This document shows positions 36,596 to 51,500 of a DNA stretch of 64,000 bases, piece by piece (within the stretch, counting starts at the first letter, position 1; every line of letters begins with the position of its first letter). The position numbers were made by a program, and so were the translations under genes. This DNA comes from Balaenoptera acutorostrata (Eukaryota; Chordata; Mammalia; Artiodactyla; Balaenopteridae): NCBI RefSeq assembly GCF_949987535.1, contig NC_080066.1, positions 94,569,600 to 94,633,599 of the forward strand, in the 5' to 3' direction. Below the pieces are notes generated by a model. The model worked only from the letters and a program-made list of their open reading frames with translations. It ran no database searches and had not been told where the DNA came from.

Positions 36596-37479
36596 TATTT
36601 CACCTGTAAAACATTAAAATAGAATTTAGCAAGTTGTACAGAAATGGAAGGCTTGGAGCAAACACTACATTAGGATGAAAAACAAATGAGTAGAGAATAA
36701 GGAACCTGAATATCAATCTGAGAACTATAAATATGCTTAGGAATGTAACTGGGATAACTTAGGATTTTAGTAAGAGAGTAACCTAAAGAATAGCATTTAA
36801 AGAAACTAATTCTAAGAGCAATTGAGTATAGGATGTCTGGGAAGTAGAAGTTTAAGTTAAGGGGAGATTCCTAATCCATACATGACATGAAAAGATCTAG
36901 AGTTGAAATCTGGTAAACAAAGGGTGAATTAAAACTGTGAAAGAAGAAAAAAACAGGGACAACTATAGGGGATAAAGATCACTGTCATTATAAGACCAGA
37001 AACCTGAAGAGGGAGCTTATTGTTAAAAAAAAATTTAGTTCAGTGGAGGATACTGTTTAACTCCTTAATTATAGGTCAGTTTTATGCTCAAGGTCACAAA
37101 ACTAGTAAATGATTGAACCAAAACTTGAACACAGATGGTCAGACTCCAGAGCTTGTGCTAACCACCTCAGTTACTACCTTTCAAAAGTAATAGAAACAAG
37201 TTTCCAGACAGTGTCACAGGAGAAGACTTTTAAGTCAACAGCTTCTATTTCTAGTGTATTATGAGCCTAAGTTCTAGGTCCTCATTCCTCTTTTCTCAGT
37301 AGCAGAAGCTTTGAAAAAGTATGTAACCTGGGATCCATGGATGGGCTTTCAAGACCCATTTATGCGTGATTCACGTGTGTGTGTTTGTGTGTCTGTTTCT
37401 CTGGAGAGATAGGCTGTGTTGTCTTTCATCAAATTCACGAAGAGATCCTTGACCCAAAAAGAGCTCCACTCTAGAGAGA

Positions 37480-37700
37480 ATAGCAGCTATGGTTTAATAA
37501 GCTCTTACATTTGTTGGGCACTGCTCTACGTGCTTTACATGCATTACCACATTAAGTCTTTGCAGCAACTCTATGAGGTAGGAATCATTAATCCCACTTT
37601 ACGCACAAGGAAACTGGGGCACAGAAATGGTTTTATAGTCATTCAGCCAGCAAGTGGCAGAGCTAGAGTGTAAATCCAGACACACTGGACACACTGTGTG
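37480..37700 (-). repeat. MIR element
   Basis: 'gcactgctctacgtgcttta', 'aactctatgaggtaggaatc' and 'cagcaagtggcagagctaga' are MIR sequence in reverse. Confidence 0.75.
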
Positions 37701-38316
37701 CCTTAGCTCACACTTCTAACCAATTATACTGTTGGAACAGCATACTGGTATCTTCAGAACTATTTCCTTTAGCCATAATAGTGTAAAACAAAATTTTTTT
37801 TAACGCTTTTAGGAAGGACATTTAAGTATAGAACAGCCCCTAGTGTTTTATACCTTCTTATTTTACACATTTACTACCACCTGCCAAACTACTCCTTTTT
37901 GGCGTGTGGCATTTCTATTACTGAGGGCCTAATTAAATCTCACTATAAATATTTTCCTTTTCAGCCTTTGAAAGTTCCCATGTTAACTCTATCTCCTCCA
38001 GTAAGTGGGCTGCAGTTTTCACTCATAAACACTTTCAGTCGCTAGTGTATTTAACCTCAAATGAATAAAAGACTAGTAATGATTAAAATGAACCTCATGA
38101 CAAATCATAGCGGGGAAAAGTCCTATATTTCCAATAAAAATGGGAAAGGTGCTAATAAAGTCAGCTCTTTGTTGGAGTGCCTTTTGATTTATGCATCTTT
38201 GCTCTATTCAGTTTGTCAAATAAGAGCTGACAAAATTATTGCTTTCCACCCCCCAAAAAGTACTCACAGAAGCACATCACTTATTTGAAAAAACAGTTCC
38301 ACTAGTTAGTTACAAA

Positions 38317-39565
38317 ATTTAATTGTAAGGATCAAACAGTGGTTATTGGTCAAACCAATCGACATTAATAGCTTTGAAGTGTGCAGAAGCTAGTTTTTAA
38401 ATAAAGGTGACAAATACCAATCAGATTCTTATAACACTGTTCAGGATCTAAGCAAATGTGATTCTGGAAGTTGAATACAAAAAGCTAAGAGAATCATAGT
38501 GCAATCATCAATAAGTAAACCAAAGATATAATTTTCTAAATCATTTTTAAACAGAATAAATTCTAGTTTTTAAAAAAGTTTAAAGCTACATAAAACTCAA
38601 AGCAATCTATTTTCTACCTGAGATCAAAACAAGTTTCTTTTTTCCTATCTAAACATAATTCTTGGCATTGAGGTAAATCTGAATTCACGTGATATACTTT
38701 GTCAAACTTTTCCAAAAAATTTTAAGCCCTGCTGTAGAGAGAAATTCTCATATTATATATACATATTTACATATTTTTTCTTCAAAGACTAATGACAAAT
38801 TTATGAGGTTAATAGGCCTGTAATGGGACCATGATACTATTAATAATATGAAAATAAAAAGCCATTCATTTATACCAGGTGTTCCTATATGGTGCAATAT
38901 GAAATGGGATCATAGAATCTATGTACATAGATGAACCACCAAGAGTTCAGAAATTAAGCTCACTTCAAGAAAACTCATTCTATTCTTTTTTGAAGCAGAG
39001 GTTGCAAAGTTGTGATGTATAACAAAAATATTGTGTATACAGGCTCCAAAACCAAGCATTGGCCTAAATTGGCAAAAACTGCAACTTAAACAGAAATTAA
39101 ACCCAACTAGATCTTCACTGTGGTTATGCAACTTTTGGCTTTAGGGTCTGCAGGTTTTACTGAGGTAACAACCTCTTATCTCTTGCCTCTCCTCCTTGTG
39201 CCTGCCCCTACTGCCCCCAGCCTTTTACATGGCTGTCTTTGGCAATGCTTCCAAAGTTTGAAAGCAGAAAAACCTGCTAATAAGTAAACGGAGAGAATGA
39301 AAAATAACACTATATATGATGTATGAAAACCAACCTAAGAGTATGGACTGAGAAAGAAAATACTAGAAGGGAAACTAAGCAGCAGTCTACCCTCAAGGGA
39401 AAAAGAGAAAATAAAAGAATAGGGGGGCTGTTACTCCTAGATCTTCTTCCACATCATCTCCCGATTAGAAGAGCGTGGAACCAAAATTTCAAACTCTGGA
39501 AAGGTAATGACTTTGAAGGAGGAGCTAGGGAAGTGAATAAATGATAAAGAAGTACAGCAGTAGCT
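38317..39565 (-). other. SNAP23: Probable SNAP23 3' UTR
   Basis: Downstream of the SNAP23 TAA on the minus strand an ATTAAA variant poly(A) signal lies near 38317-38322, giving a 3' UTR of about 1.25 kb. This choice is tentative. Confidence 0.35.
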
Positions 39566-42500
39566 TTAGCTGTCTATGAGTTTCTTTGCTCTGGCATTGG
39601 CATTGTCAATACGATCTTTGTTGGTGTCAGCCTGGAAAAAAGAAAAATATACCAGCATTACTTCACAAGGTAAGCTGCTCTAATAAATGTTAAATTTCAT
39701 GTACTTAGAGTAACTGACACATTGAGAAAATTCAGGAAATAGTCGAAGCCACATTACAAAACTCATTTTGGGCAAGAAGTGACAGAATATCAAATTCATT
39801 TGGAAAAACCTGGGTGTATAAACATGACAAAGATATAACAGGAGAACTTGCCAGTATTTCATGAGTTCTGTAACATTTTTTTTCATAGTTTAACATGTCT
39901 GAAACTAGGATGCATCTTATAATCAATGGCATGTAGATGCAATGAAAATATAATGCTCTTCTCTGCTATAGATCTGGACCTTGTGGGAGTCCCCTGAACT
40001 GAATCATAGAATCTCATCTGGAGCTACCCTAGATCTCACCCAGAGACTGAAATAACCTACCCCAAGATCTGTGGAACAGATGTATCACCATCCACATCAA
40101 TATGTAAATTAAAATGATGGGTAATATGTAGCCTAAACCCACATAACAGCATTGAAAACATCTTATGAACCATTGTTTGCCTCAATGAAATCCATCATAA
40201 GTGATTCAACAGAAAGCCAAGCTGAAAAACTTACCCCAACCATTAAAGTATACTGAGATTTTAATGAAGTAACAATAAATAAGAACAGCTTTTAGATGTG
40301 ACACAACCAAACACAGAACACAATTTAATTTCAGTATATTTTATATCATATGAAGTAAAAAATAGCAACCGCACTTTTTTGTTACTCTTGTTTTTGTGTG
40401 TCCACCCCACGAGAACCATTCTGCAGAACTGATTTTTATCTACTGACTCATGAGATGAGGATTCGGGAACTTACTAATTTGTTATTAGTTAACAAAATAA
40501 AATTCCAAAAGCTAACTTGCTCTTTCAGGGGAAAAACAAAAAAACAAAAAAACCCCCGACAGCTCACAGAAAGGTTAGAGGAGACTGTGAGCTTCATGTG
40601 TGAAATTTTAAATAAAACCACTTGGTCCCAAGGTCTTGGTTTCAAAATGAACCAATTGAGTAAGAGATAGGAGGACTTGACTACTGTTTTTCAGTGTGTT
40701 AGAACTCATCAAAACTGCAAGGCCTGTGAGGACAGGATCTTATCCCTACTGCTCTCCCCCAGAGCATCTAGCACAGATGTCTATTACTAAACACTGTACT
40801 GGATGTCTCATTTTCCTGTGGCACTAAAAAGCTCTTACCTTTTCTGTGATCCGTTCTATCTGTCGATTTTGAGCCTCAATCTCATTGCCTATGTCCAGGG
40901 CCATGTTTTTTAGATTTCCTAGGATACTGCCCACTTGAGTCAGGTTGTCTTCCATTTCGTCTTCCCTGGCATCATTTGTTATACTATCACAAAAAGATAG
41001 TTAATTCAGTACTTTTGGGTGAATTAGAAATGGAGTGAGTCTGGATTTAGTTTTTATAAAAATAAGTAACCAAAATGACCTCAGCAAGTGTTAGACCCAA
41101 CAGATGCAGGTTACCATTCTTGGGAAACATTCTATAGTAAAAATGGAAAGACTAATCCAAGAGAGCACAACAGCTTAAAGCCATTTAAGATTAAGAAATA
41201 ACTTTAGGATAGTGGTTTTTCAAAGTGTAATTCCCAGCATAACCTGGGAACTTGTTAGACATGAAAATATGCTAATTCTCACACTCCACTCCAGATCTCC
41301 TGAATCAGAGACTGGAAGGGACCCCAGCGATCTGTGTTTTAATAAACCTCCCAGGTGATTCTGATGCACGCTTAGGTGTAAAGAACTACTGCTCTAAAAT
41401 AAGGGTTGCAAAATCCTGGCCCAAAGCCAAATCTGGCCTGCCTTCTGAATTTATGAATAAGGTTTTATTTGAACACAGCCATGCTCGTTTGTTTATATAT
41501 AGTTTATGGCTGCTTTTACCCTACAACAGAGTTGAGCAGTTGAGTAGCTGTGACTGAGACTGTATGGCCTGTAAAGTCTGAAATATTTACTATCTGACCC
41601 TTTACAGATATCCTTATAGGGATTTGGTTGACTCCTACTCTAGATGATACATTTTAAAACACATCTTCTTATTTACAGAAGTAAAACATGATTACTTGAA
41701 TAATTTGGAAAGTACTTTACAAAGAAAAGTTAATCCATCCTTGAATGTCAACAATCCCAGTCACCATTTTGTCAGAAGGCAAATTTTAAAATGGAATAAG
41801 GGACTTCGCTGGTGGTCCAGTGGTTAAGACTCCCTGCTTCCACTGCAGGAGGCACGGGTTCGATCCCTGGTCGGGGAACTAAGATCCCGCACACCCCCAC
41901 ATGCCGTGCGGCCAAAAAAAAAAAAAAAAAAAAAAAAAATCCAAAAATAAAAAAGGAATAAATGCTATTTCTAATTAATAAGTTGGGGTTCATGCATAAT
42001 TACACCCAGTCTCCAGAGAGAGCCATTCATTTAGGAAAAGAATAAAAATATCGGGAAGAGCTGGCATACCGTTTAATGTATCCGCCGCTGGCTGCTCCTG
42101 TGGTTGCTTGCTGAGGCTGACCATTTGTCACTCGGCCTGGCTGCTTAGATACTACATTGCTAGGAGAGTTGTCTCCACCGTCTCCCCATGTTGCCTTATA
42201 GGCTTTACTAGACTCAAAGTTCTTTCTCCTATATAAGAGTCAGGAGTGTAGAGAGATACCAAAAAGCAGGAGAGGGAGAAATGACATTATTAGTGCTTGT
42301 TACCTTAGCGATGCCCTAGCACCCTTAGAATAAAAGCTACATGCAGCTAGATCTAGATTATCTACACTATGCTCCATCACAATCTGGCATAGGAAAAAAA
42401 TGAACTGTGTAAGCCCACTTACATTTAAAACATTTTTTTAAAGGTTAAACTACTTCCACCAAATCTTCACTGAGCAGTTAGCAAGTACCAAAATGTAATT

Positions 42501-45500
42501 ATTTGATTTTTCAGGTTCTCCTAGCCTCTGACACTCTCCAGAAAAGAGGTTAATGGACACTAGGAAAAAAATTCCTTAGGAAAGGTGCTCTGGGATGCCT
42601 TAATGGTTCCTTGGAAGCATCTCAGAGGTTGATGAGGGATGGAAGAGAAAGAAGGCTGAGTGGGCAGTACTTGGACCTCAGTTGCTCACTTACTTAAACT
42701 ATAGTAGTTTCAGCTGATGTTTTTTAAAGTTAGAATTGTGCATTAAATTTTTTAAAAAAGGTTTCTTCGGGGGGTGGTGGTGGTGTGATGAATTGGGAGA
42801 TTGGGATTGACATATATACACTAATATGTATAAAATGGATAACTAATAAGAACCTGCTGTATAAAAAAATAAAATTTTAAAAAAGTTATTATAAAAAAAT
42901 TATTTTTAAAAAAAGGTTTCTTAAGAAACAAACATCATGAAGGAAAGGCAATGAATGAGTTCCTTGGCTACAATGGTACCAGTTACAAATAGTTTGGTTT
43001 AGGACTTTTTCATTTAAGAGTTTACTTTTCCACCTTAAAAATAAAAATGATCCTAAATCCAAGCCTCTTAAAAATAGAAGCATATGTTTAGATTAACTGA
43101 TATAGCTAAAAATCAGCCAAAGCCAGAATTTTACCGTGGGATTTACTACTTAAACTGGTATAAATGGCAAGAAAAAGAACCTAGTAAAATGACTTTTAAG
43201 TGGCTATTACAAAAAACACAAATAAAACTTTTTCTTACTGATTATTTGGCTAGGTAAAGTTTCCACTCACACAATTTTAGTTTTTGCTTTTCTATAAACA
43301 GAAACAAAGTAGTATATGGCTATAACATTGGTTTCTGATTTATTCCACATGATACATTAATGAGGAAGTTTTGAAATCGCAAAAGCAAAGGAGAGATTTT
43401 AGGAAAGCAGTGGTTCCTTTCTTAATAGGATCATGTGAGGATTCATATTTGGCAAACCTAGAATTGGATCTTAGACCTTAATCATCAATGCTACAGAAAG
43501 GGTACTATATGTTTAATTAATCAATCTATTTAGTTATTAATAAGCCATGTTAAATCCTTCCTGGAACAAGGTGGGACACCCATTATTTAGTACTACTTTT
43601 TTTTTTGGTTGCATCGGGTCTTAGTTGCGACACACGGGATCTTCGTTGAGGCATGCGGGAGCTTTCCTTGCAGTGCGCGGGCTTCTCTCTAGTTGTGGTC
43701 TGCAGGTTTTCTCTTCTCTAGTTGTGGAGCGCAGGCTCCAGGGCACGTGGGCTCTGTAGTTGTGGCGCTCAGGTTCCAGAGTGCGTGGGCTCTGTAGTTT
43801 GCAGCACGCGGGTGCTCTAGTTGAGGCGCACGAGCTCAGTAGTTGTGATGTGCGCTTAATTGCCCCGCGGCATGTGGGATCTTAGTTCCCTGACCAGGGA
43901 TCGAACCTGCATCCCCTGCATTGGAAGGCAGATTCTTTACCACTGGACCACCAGGGAAGTCCCCGATATACACATTATTTAAATGAATATTTATAAATAA
44001 TTTGTTTAGTAAAAAACCCATTTACATGTATTCTTTGTTAATAAGATGGGTCTCAGGCAAAATTCTGAAGCAGAGTAATAGCAACCAAGCAAAATAAACA
44101 ACATATAAGTTTATCAGAAAGTTCACCAGAAATATTAATAGAAGTAATATAAGATAAGTGAGGCTTTTATCAGGATGTTAGACTGTAAAACAGGTCAAAG
44201 ATTGAGGGCTGGAATTCTAATGTCACTAAATAATAAGACACTGTGCTTCTGAGAGTCTTAGCACAGAAGCACTGGGTTGGGACAGACTTGTGGGCTCTTG
44301 GTCTAGCAAGGGATATACACATGCTCCAACCTCCTCAACCTTAAGAAATAATATTTGAAATTCCTTCAACTTCTGAGAATTCTTCCTTCAATTAGATATA
44401 AGGGGCATAAGATGCAAACGAATTGTTTTAACATGATATTGTGAATGAGGTTCAATTAAAGCATAGTTTATAAACAAAGAATCAGACTGGTTATCAAACC
44501 CTTCTCCCTCTAAGAGGACTGGATCTTTGATGTTCTTCCAATATCAAGGGGAAAAGGTACAAAAAGCTGACTTGAATTGTCACATTTATTTTCAAATGGA
44601 TTGGGGAAAAAAACTCTGCACTTCTTTTTCATGCAGTTTTGACATGTTCTCCATGTTTATAAAGCAGTGATTTTTATATGCTGTTGATTTCATATCTTCA
44701 TCCTTGTGATAGTTCCATGTCTCTTTCAGCACCTCTACTCCAGGTAATAATATCTTCTGCTTGCTCAAGATCCTGCCACATGCTGTTACCCTGGAGCTTC
44801 TCCCACTGAGTTGTAAAACCCTTAAAGACACCTGTTTTTAAGGGCATTGTCAGGCAGCTGAGTATCTAATAAAAACAACAACGGTTTTAATCTAATTTGT
44901 CTTCCTTCAAAGGGTCTTAAGTGCTTTAAAAGGTAGTATTTCCTAAACTTGACTGAGCACCAAAGTGACCTGGATGATTCTGAATACACAGATGTGTATT
45001 TCAGGCTACATTCTGAAAATTCTACTTCAATTTGTATCGGATGGAGCCTGGGAATCTTCTGTTGTAACTATGGTTTTATTTAAATTCAATAGATCATTTA
45101 GCTGCCCAACCAGGGAAGAGAAACACTGTTCTAAGAGACTTCCAATCTGTTGTAGAAGGAATATTTTAGATTACTATGGTAGTACACCTTAGTATTTCTA
45201 TATATTGGGACAGTGAGGAATTAATCTGGAGGAAGTGAACGTATACACAAGGTTTTTTTTTAAGCCACAAGATTTAGAGTAAATTGACTTGAATCCCAAT
45301 CCTAGACCTGTCATTCAGTAGCTACAGAACCTTATGCAAACTTCCATCTCTGAGCACCTTTTCTTATGTGTAAAACTAAGATGATAACAGTACTTAATAA
45401 GTCACAGGGCTGTTGATAATAGATGTAAAATTGTTCTGTAAAGCATTAGACAAATATTTTTGTTCTTTGGTTTCAACTCAACCTGAACCTTAGTTAAAAG

Positions 45501-48500
45501 TTCATGTCTTTAATTGCACAGATTACCAACTGGCATGTTTATTCTTATAGCCCATTAACATTCCCTAGCTTTGAGATCTACAAGCAGCCGAATATAGTTG
45601 GAATATAGCTATATAAACAGACATCTAGGCCAGGGTTGTTTCTGGTCTACAGTAAGAAAGAAATGGTTCTGATTTGCAACAGAACTCTTCTGCATAACAA
45701 AATTAACAGCCCCTCTGGGAAGAAATTAGATTTCATAATAAAATGCTTAAGCAAATTTGTGGTAGATTTTAATGCAATTAAGAACTCCATCTAGAAAGTT
45801 AGATTTACCCCTGTCAGTTTTGAAGAGTTTAATAATCTTTAACTACTACATTTTTTCAGATAAATATCACATTCAAAAATGGCATGTTTGAAATAAGAAT
45901 TTGAAATATCCCTTAAGAAGCTGCCATAAATACAGAAAACAAGTATCAGGATATGAACACAGTAACTTTAACAATTTCTTTTTTGAGTTTTGGTTGTCAA
46001 CATTAGTACTAACTGAATAAAATAGCAAAAAGAAAGCTCAAGCGGGGAGAGAGAGAGAGAGAGGTGATCAGGTTACAGGAAAGAAGAAAAAGAAGGGCAA
46101 GAAACAAAGGGGAGAAATCAAACAATTTTCTAACATTTAACCATGGTATTCATAGTCCCCATAAAGATCCAAAATTAAGGAGTCAAACATTATAATAAAC
46201 AGTAGGCTGACTAGAGGGTTAACTTCCATAAAAAAATTAAGATTAGTTAGCTCTGCATTAATTCAATACGAAACCACAGCAAGCTAACACATGACATAAT
46301 AGGTATTATGGAACAGATGATAATATATATAAAGAGAGTAAACCCTTATTTAAAAAAAGGAGATAACTAGATATGGCAACATTTTAAATTTATATCCCAC
46401 CTTGTTCCAAATGGCATTTAAGATGACTTACATTGGCAATTAATTCCTCAATTTGGTAGTGGCCTAAATCATGGGGAATCCAAAATCATTAGAAGCAATA
46501 CTTCAATAGAGGAAATACTGATTCTGGAACCAGAAAGGAGTAGGAAAACTTAACAGAAGAAAGGAAGCTGAAATCAAAGTCTATGTATTTAGCCTGAATT
46601 CCCTTACCTTTGATCAGAACTAGAATGCAGCAATTCTCTACAAAGATCAACCTATTTAAAACTTCTTAGGAAACTTTAGGGGTGTTTTTACTTTTATAAT
46701 CTTAAATGTTTTTTAGCAAAAACTTAGTATCAGAGCCATTAGTCAAAGGGTGGTATTATAAATTAAGATCCTTTCGTCAATCCATCTTCTGGCAGACAGC
46801 ACTCATCAAGAACAAATTCACTTTACATTACACAACACAGCACAGCTTTTAAGAGTCTCTACCACTCACAAAATCCATGCACATGCACAGAAAAGCCATT
46901 TGAAGCATCACCTTTAGATAGCAGGTTAACAGCCCAAATTGCGCCACAAGATTGCATCTTAAAGTTCCCTTTGATCAGTTACTGAGCTCAGCTTCTGATG
47001 TTAAATCTTCAATTTTAGTAAGCATATTAGAAAGGAAGAGATTAGGTGAGAGAATGAAATGCAGAAAACAGTGAATGCCAATCAAACAGAACAGAAGCAG
47101 GTTTAGTTTTCAAAACATAATGCATTTAAATTCCTGCCTGGTTTCATAGAAACAACCAACATCTGAGAATCTAGATAAAAAGAAAAACATGAAAACTATT
47201 TAAACCAGAGCATACTTCGTTTTTCCTAAGAATGTCTGAATGATGATATTCTGTCCTAAAATTATGAACATTAACATGAAGAGAAGGCAAATACTTTGTA
47301 TCTCCAGTGAGTAGGATGGAGGAAGCACTCAAATGCTGACTAAAATACAGTAATTCAATATTTATTTTAACTAATCAGAGCTGAATATTTACATCTTAAT
47401 ATGACATAAGATTCAATAGTATAAAACCTGTAGTACCAATTTTCAACTTCTTTAGTAAGTGGTCCAGAAATACCAACCTGTCTTCAAACTACGTGCCAAT
47501 ATGTTTGACATTTTAAGCACACAATGAAGAGAGGCAGGTTAAGACAGAGGAATACTTTGTCTGACAATGGTTAAACTGGGACATCAGGCAGTTTACTATT
47601 CTGAGACTTCCCATTTTAAACCTGCCTCTTTTTAAACTCTTGTTAATTAGAATTACGACTTATCAAAGTTACTGACAAAGGGACTTCCCTTGCGGTCCAG
47701 TAGTTAGGACTCGGCGCTTTCACTGCCGGGGGCCTGGGTTCGATCCCTGGTAGGGAACTAAGATCCCGCAAGCAGTGTGACGCGGCCAAAACAACAAAAC
47801 AAAACAAAAAAACCCCAAAGTTACTGACAAAGATATAGGATTTTTAATAAGGATCTGTTCTATTTTGCTTTTAGGATTCAAATAGTAGCAAGCTAAAAGA
47901 ATGACATTTATTCACAATTTTAAAGTTTAATCCTTGTAGTCTGTTTTCAAATTCTAGTAGTCCTTTAAAAAGAATTAGCTAAAATTAAAATTCACTTCTA
48001 ATACAGGGTTCTGTTAAGTGAAGCTATTTCCATGTCTTATTAGAAAAAGATCTGCTGATATGGTTTTAATGAATACTACTAAACAAAAGAAATCTCAAAG
48101 AACAAATCTACTCAAGACATTTTCTATATAGTAATACATCTAACAAAAGCAACAACAAAAAGGTTCTTTCTTTTCTTGCCAGTCAAGCAAGGTAGCATAC
48201 AGTTAAAAACTAGGGCTCTGCCTGGTTTTGAATCTCAGCTCTTCCACTTGTTAGTGTAGCCTCCTTATGCCTCTGTTTCCCCATATGTAAAATGGTGATA
48301 ATAAGAGGAACTATCTCATATTAAGGGTATTGTAAGGATTAAATTTAAAGTGCTCAGGATAGTAAGAGCCTAAATTAATACACAGGCTCACAACTCTCAT
48401 GCAAACCTTTGGATGTGAGACATTTTGAGCAGTACCACATAATCACATACATCAATATTTCTGCAGTGAAACAGATTAACATTTATGCTAAGTGTAACAA

Positions 48501-51500
48501 AGACTATTAAATAGCTTCAGTTCAGGTTATATCTTGTAGCCTAATTAATAAGTTGTGGCACTACATTCTGAAAAAAACAAACCTTTGGCTTTCAGAGTTT
48601 TTTAGATTTCTAAATGGCAGATAAGAGACTGTGGACCTGAGCTGTTATTACTAGTACCAGAATTAGTACTAGCTTTATACAGAAGACTAAGATATCTTCT
48701 CTGCCTTTGAGAAGCTCATGTTATGGCTATTTATATGATAAGCCTAACTGAAACACAGATTAGCAGATTAAGCTTAGAAAGATCACGCCCCTGGCAGGAA
48801 TGAAAATAGATAAAGCTGAGGACAAGAGATACCATAGAGGGCAAGGACTCAATGGTGTAAAGGAGAGATGGATGGAAGGGAGGCAATTAAAATCGGAATC
48901 TTTAAAGTGAAACACTACTCTCTCCTCTTCAGAGAACAAGTGTTCTGTTATAGGAGCCCCTTGATTCCAACTGTTAACAAGTGCTTTCTTCTCTTGACCC
49001 ACTAGGAAAGGGCTCTGCTGAGGTTAGAGGCTGACGACGGACTGCTTCAGGACCATACTCTACCTTCTCTCTCAGACTGTCCAAGAAAATCCTGCCTATG
49101 CTTGTCTGGGTACACAAAGAAAAATAAAATTAATACTTATGTAGCTCCATTTCCCACTTTCTATGATATCAGACCACCTTAGGATTCACTGCTCTTCCTA
49201 CTCATCAGAGATAATTTGCTCTAGGTTCTAGGAAGGACTTCCTCTTCCTTGCTCTTCTCTTAATATGTATCTCAATGAAGTTCATTTACTTTTTTCCCCT
49301 GAACTCTTCCAAGAGGGTACACAGAACATAGGAGAAAAGTGCAAGTAAGTTTGCAAAACATAGTTAAAAAAAGAGTTTAGATTTTAAAAATCTGTGCATT
49401 TCTAACTTGTTTGCTGAAAGTAATCTGCTAAACCCTGATTCGCAGGTCATAGTTACTAAAATATGCACTTTTGGAGAGTCAACCAAGGTCTAAACAGGTC
49501 AACAGACTTGTCTTTCTTAGCTTCTTATGCCCAAAACAAACACTAAAGTTGACCAACAAGTAATTTAACTCTATTTTCTCCAGTAGAAATGGCACAGAGA
49601 ATGTTGTCACATGAAAACACTTATCTGAAAGCATGACAGAGCAAAACCTCCTCCATTCCTAACTCCTTTGAGGAGTAAAAAAATGCTGAGAGTCTGTAAA
49701 CCTTCGTATCTCATTTTTGGTTTACCACACCAGCTGAGACAACTGGATGGAAGCAGTAATGCTTACAAAGCTCTTTAAAAATGAATACTCTCAGCAGAAA
49801 GGATAGTCATTCAATCTCCAGACAATGTCATTTCAGCCAAAGGTAAAGTTCAAAGTTGTTTTGTTAATGACTCCTCATCTTTGTCTGAATACATGTACTA
49901 TTTGTCAACACCATGGAGTTTGTTTTACCCAAGATTAAGTAGAGAATTTAAATGTTAATAATAAAGTCACTAAAAAGAATGAATTCCTTTCTGTCAAGTA
50001 TAATCTCATACACTATACACAAATAATTTGAAGACTTTTCATCTCCTAGTTTACTAGAGGCTTCAAATCTTCAGAGTCTTCTTTGACGTTTCCTTCTTCA
50101 TGTTTGATATACAATCAGTTGATTTACAGTGAATTTTTTTGACTTACACTTTTCTCTCTAATATTGATGATAAAGTTATACCCCACAAGCCTAGTTTACA
50201 AAAGGTTCCTAACTAGTCTCTTGGTGTGTAGTTATATACTCCACTCCAATCAATCAACCCCTTAGGCTGGCATTCAAAGTTCCTCTATTGCCTACTTATG
50301 TATTATTTTCCACTTCTCATCTATATGAATCATGTAGTACAGTTAAGTCAAGCTCCTCTGTAATCTTTATTTAAATTAAATCTTCCACAGGAAATGTCTT
50401 CCCACTTCTTTCATGTCCATCCAGATCTTTCTAATCATTCAGAGCCCAACTCAAGTCCTATCTCTCCTATAAGATGGTCTCCAAACCAACCTTTATCAGT
50501 TCTATACCTTTAGCCTCAGTTGATATCACATGATCTAGCACTAGATTTATACAGTTTTTACTTTTTGCTATTCTTTCTCATATAGCTAACCACATGGTAA
50601 GTCTTTTGAAGCCAGGATCCAAGTCCTTTATTCCCTTGACCATCCCTCATGTGCCTACCACAGAACACATATTTTATTAATTCTCCTTATGTGAAAGGAA
50701 AAGACACTAATTCTATCCTGCTCTGTATTACCCAGATGTATATTTCCTAACCTTTTCTTGTATTATTAAAAAATGAAATTGGGACTTGATCGAAAGATTG
50801 ATCAAATTTAAGCGACGGTTTGCAGTGAACATGCCCATTTATACAACAAGTTTGATCTGACTGAAGGAGAAACAGCTTCAGTTGATCTAACAAAGTTCCT
50901 TATTTAGGCCCCGTCATACTTATTGGGAGGTGGGGAGGGGTGTGCTCTCATTTTAGATTTATTTGAAAAAGGTCTTGATTTATCAACTCACCTATTACAG
51001 GGGCATACACAAAGGCCACAGCACTTGTTTAGTTCTGTTAAAGTCTTCTCTGCTTCTCTCATGTCTTTGTTTATTTGGTCCATGCCTTCTTCTACGCGTT
51101 TTAGTTGTTCTGAGAATAAGTTGTGGAAGTTACATTTTGTGTTACATTCACGGGGCCAACCAGAAAATGCCATTATGATGGAACAGCAAAAACTTTAACC
51201 TCGAATCCACCAATAACCCATCACAGTGACTGTATCAGGGCCAGGTGGTATTACAGACTGTCCAGAATGAAAATAGTCTTTCACATACTGATCCTGGGGC
51301 ACCTGGCCTCTGACTGTGGAAAAATTTGTTTTAAGGAAATTGGTATAATAGGAGCATGTGAGGATTGGTTTAGAGATCATTTTTGCAACCAAATTAAGTG
51401 TACTTTGACTAGACCAGATCCCCAGCATTTCTATTATTGGATAGGCTCAAAACCTGAAGGCTGTCATAAGATTAATAAAAACTAGACCAGATTGCTCAGG

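Larger units (their letters stand above)
35256..39565. other. Tail-to-tail interval between LRRC57 and SNAP23
   Basis: No coding gene is visible. The interval includes L2-like sequence (about 35930-36240), MIR elements (36360-36595 plus; 37480-37700 minus), a (GT)-rich run near 37377, and the presumed SNAP23 3' UTR at its right end. Confidence 0.6.
42229..50991 (-). other. SNAP23: SNAP23 large intron between coding exons 4 and 5
   Basis: This 8.8 kb intron holds an L1 3' end (42760-42900), a SINE (43597-43963), MIR pieces (about 45270-45450 and 48200-48380), a (GA)n tract near 46050, a short tRNA-like SINE (47681-47815) and L2-like sequence (50230-50680). Stretches 43964-45260, 45460-47660 and 48400-50220 look like unique intronic DNA with nothing recognisable. 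Confidence 0.7.

Noticed and set aside
51123..51485. 120-codon frame on the plus strand in a SNAP23 intron
   Set aside because: It begins antisense to the end of SNAP23 exon 4 and continues into the intron. No domain is recognised and the opposite strand explains the coding signal.
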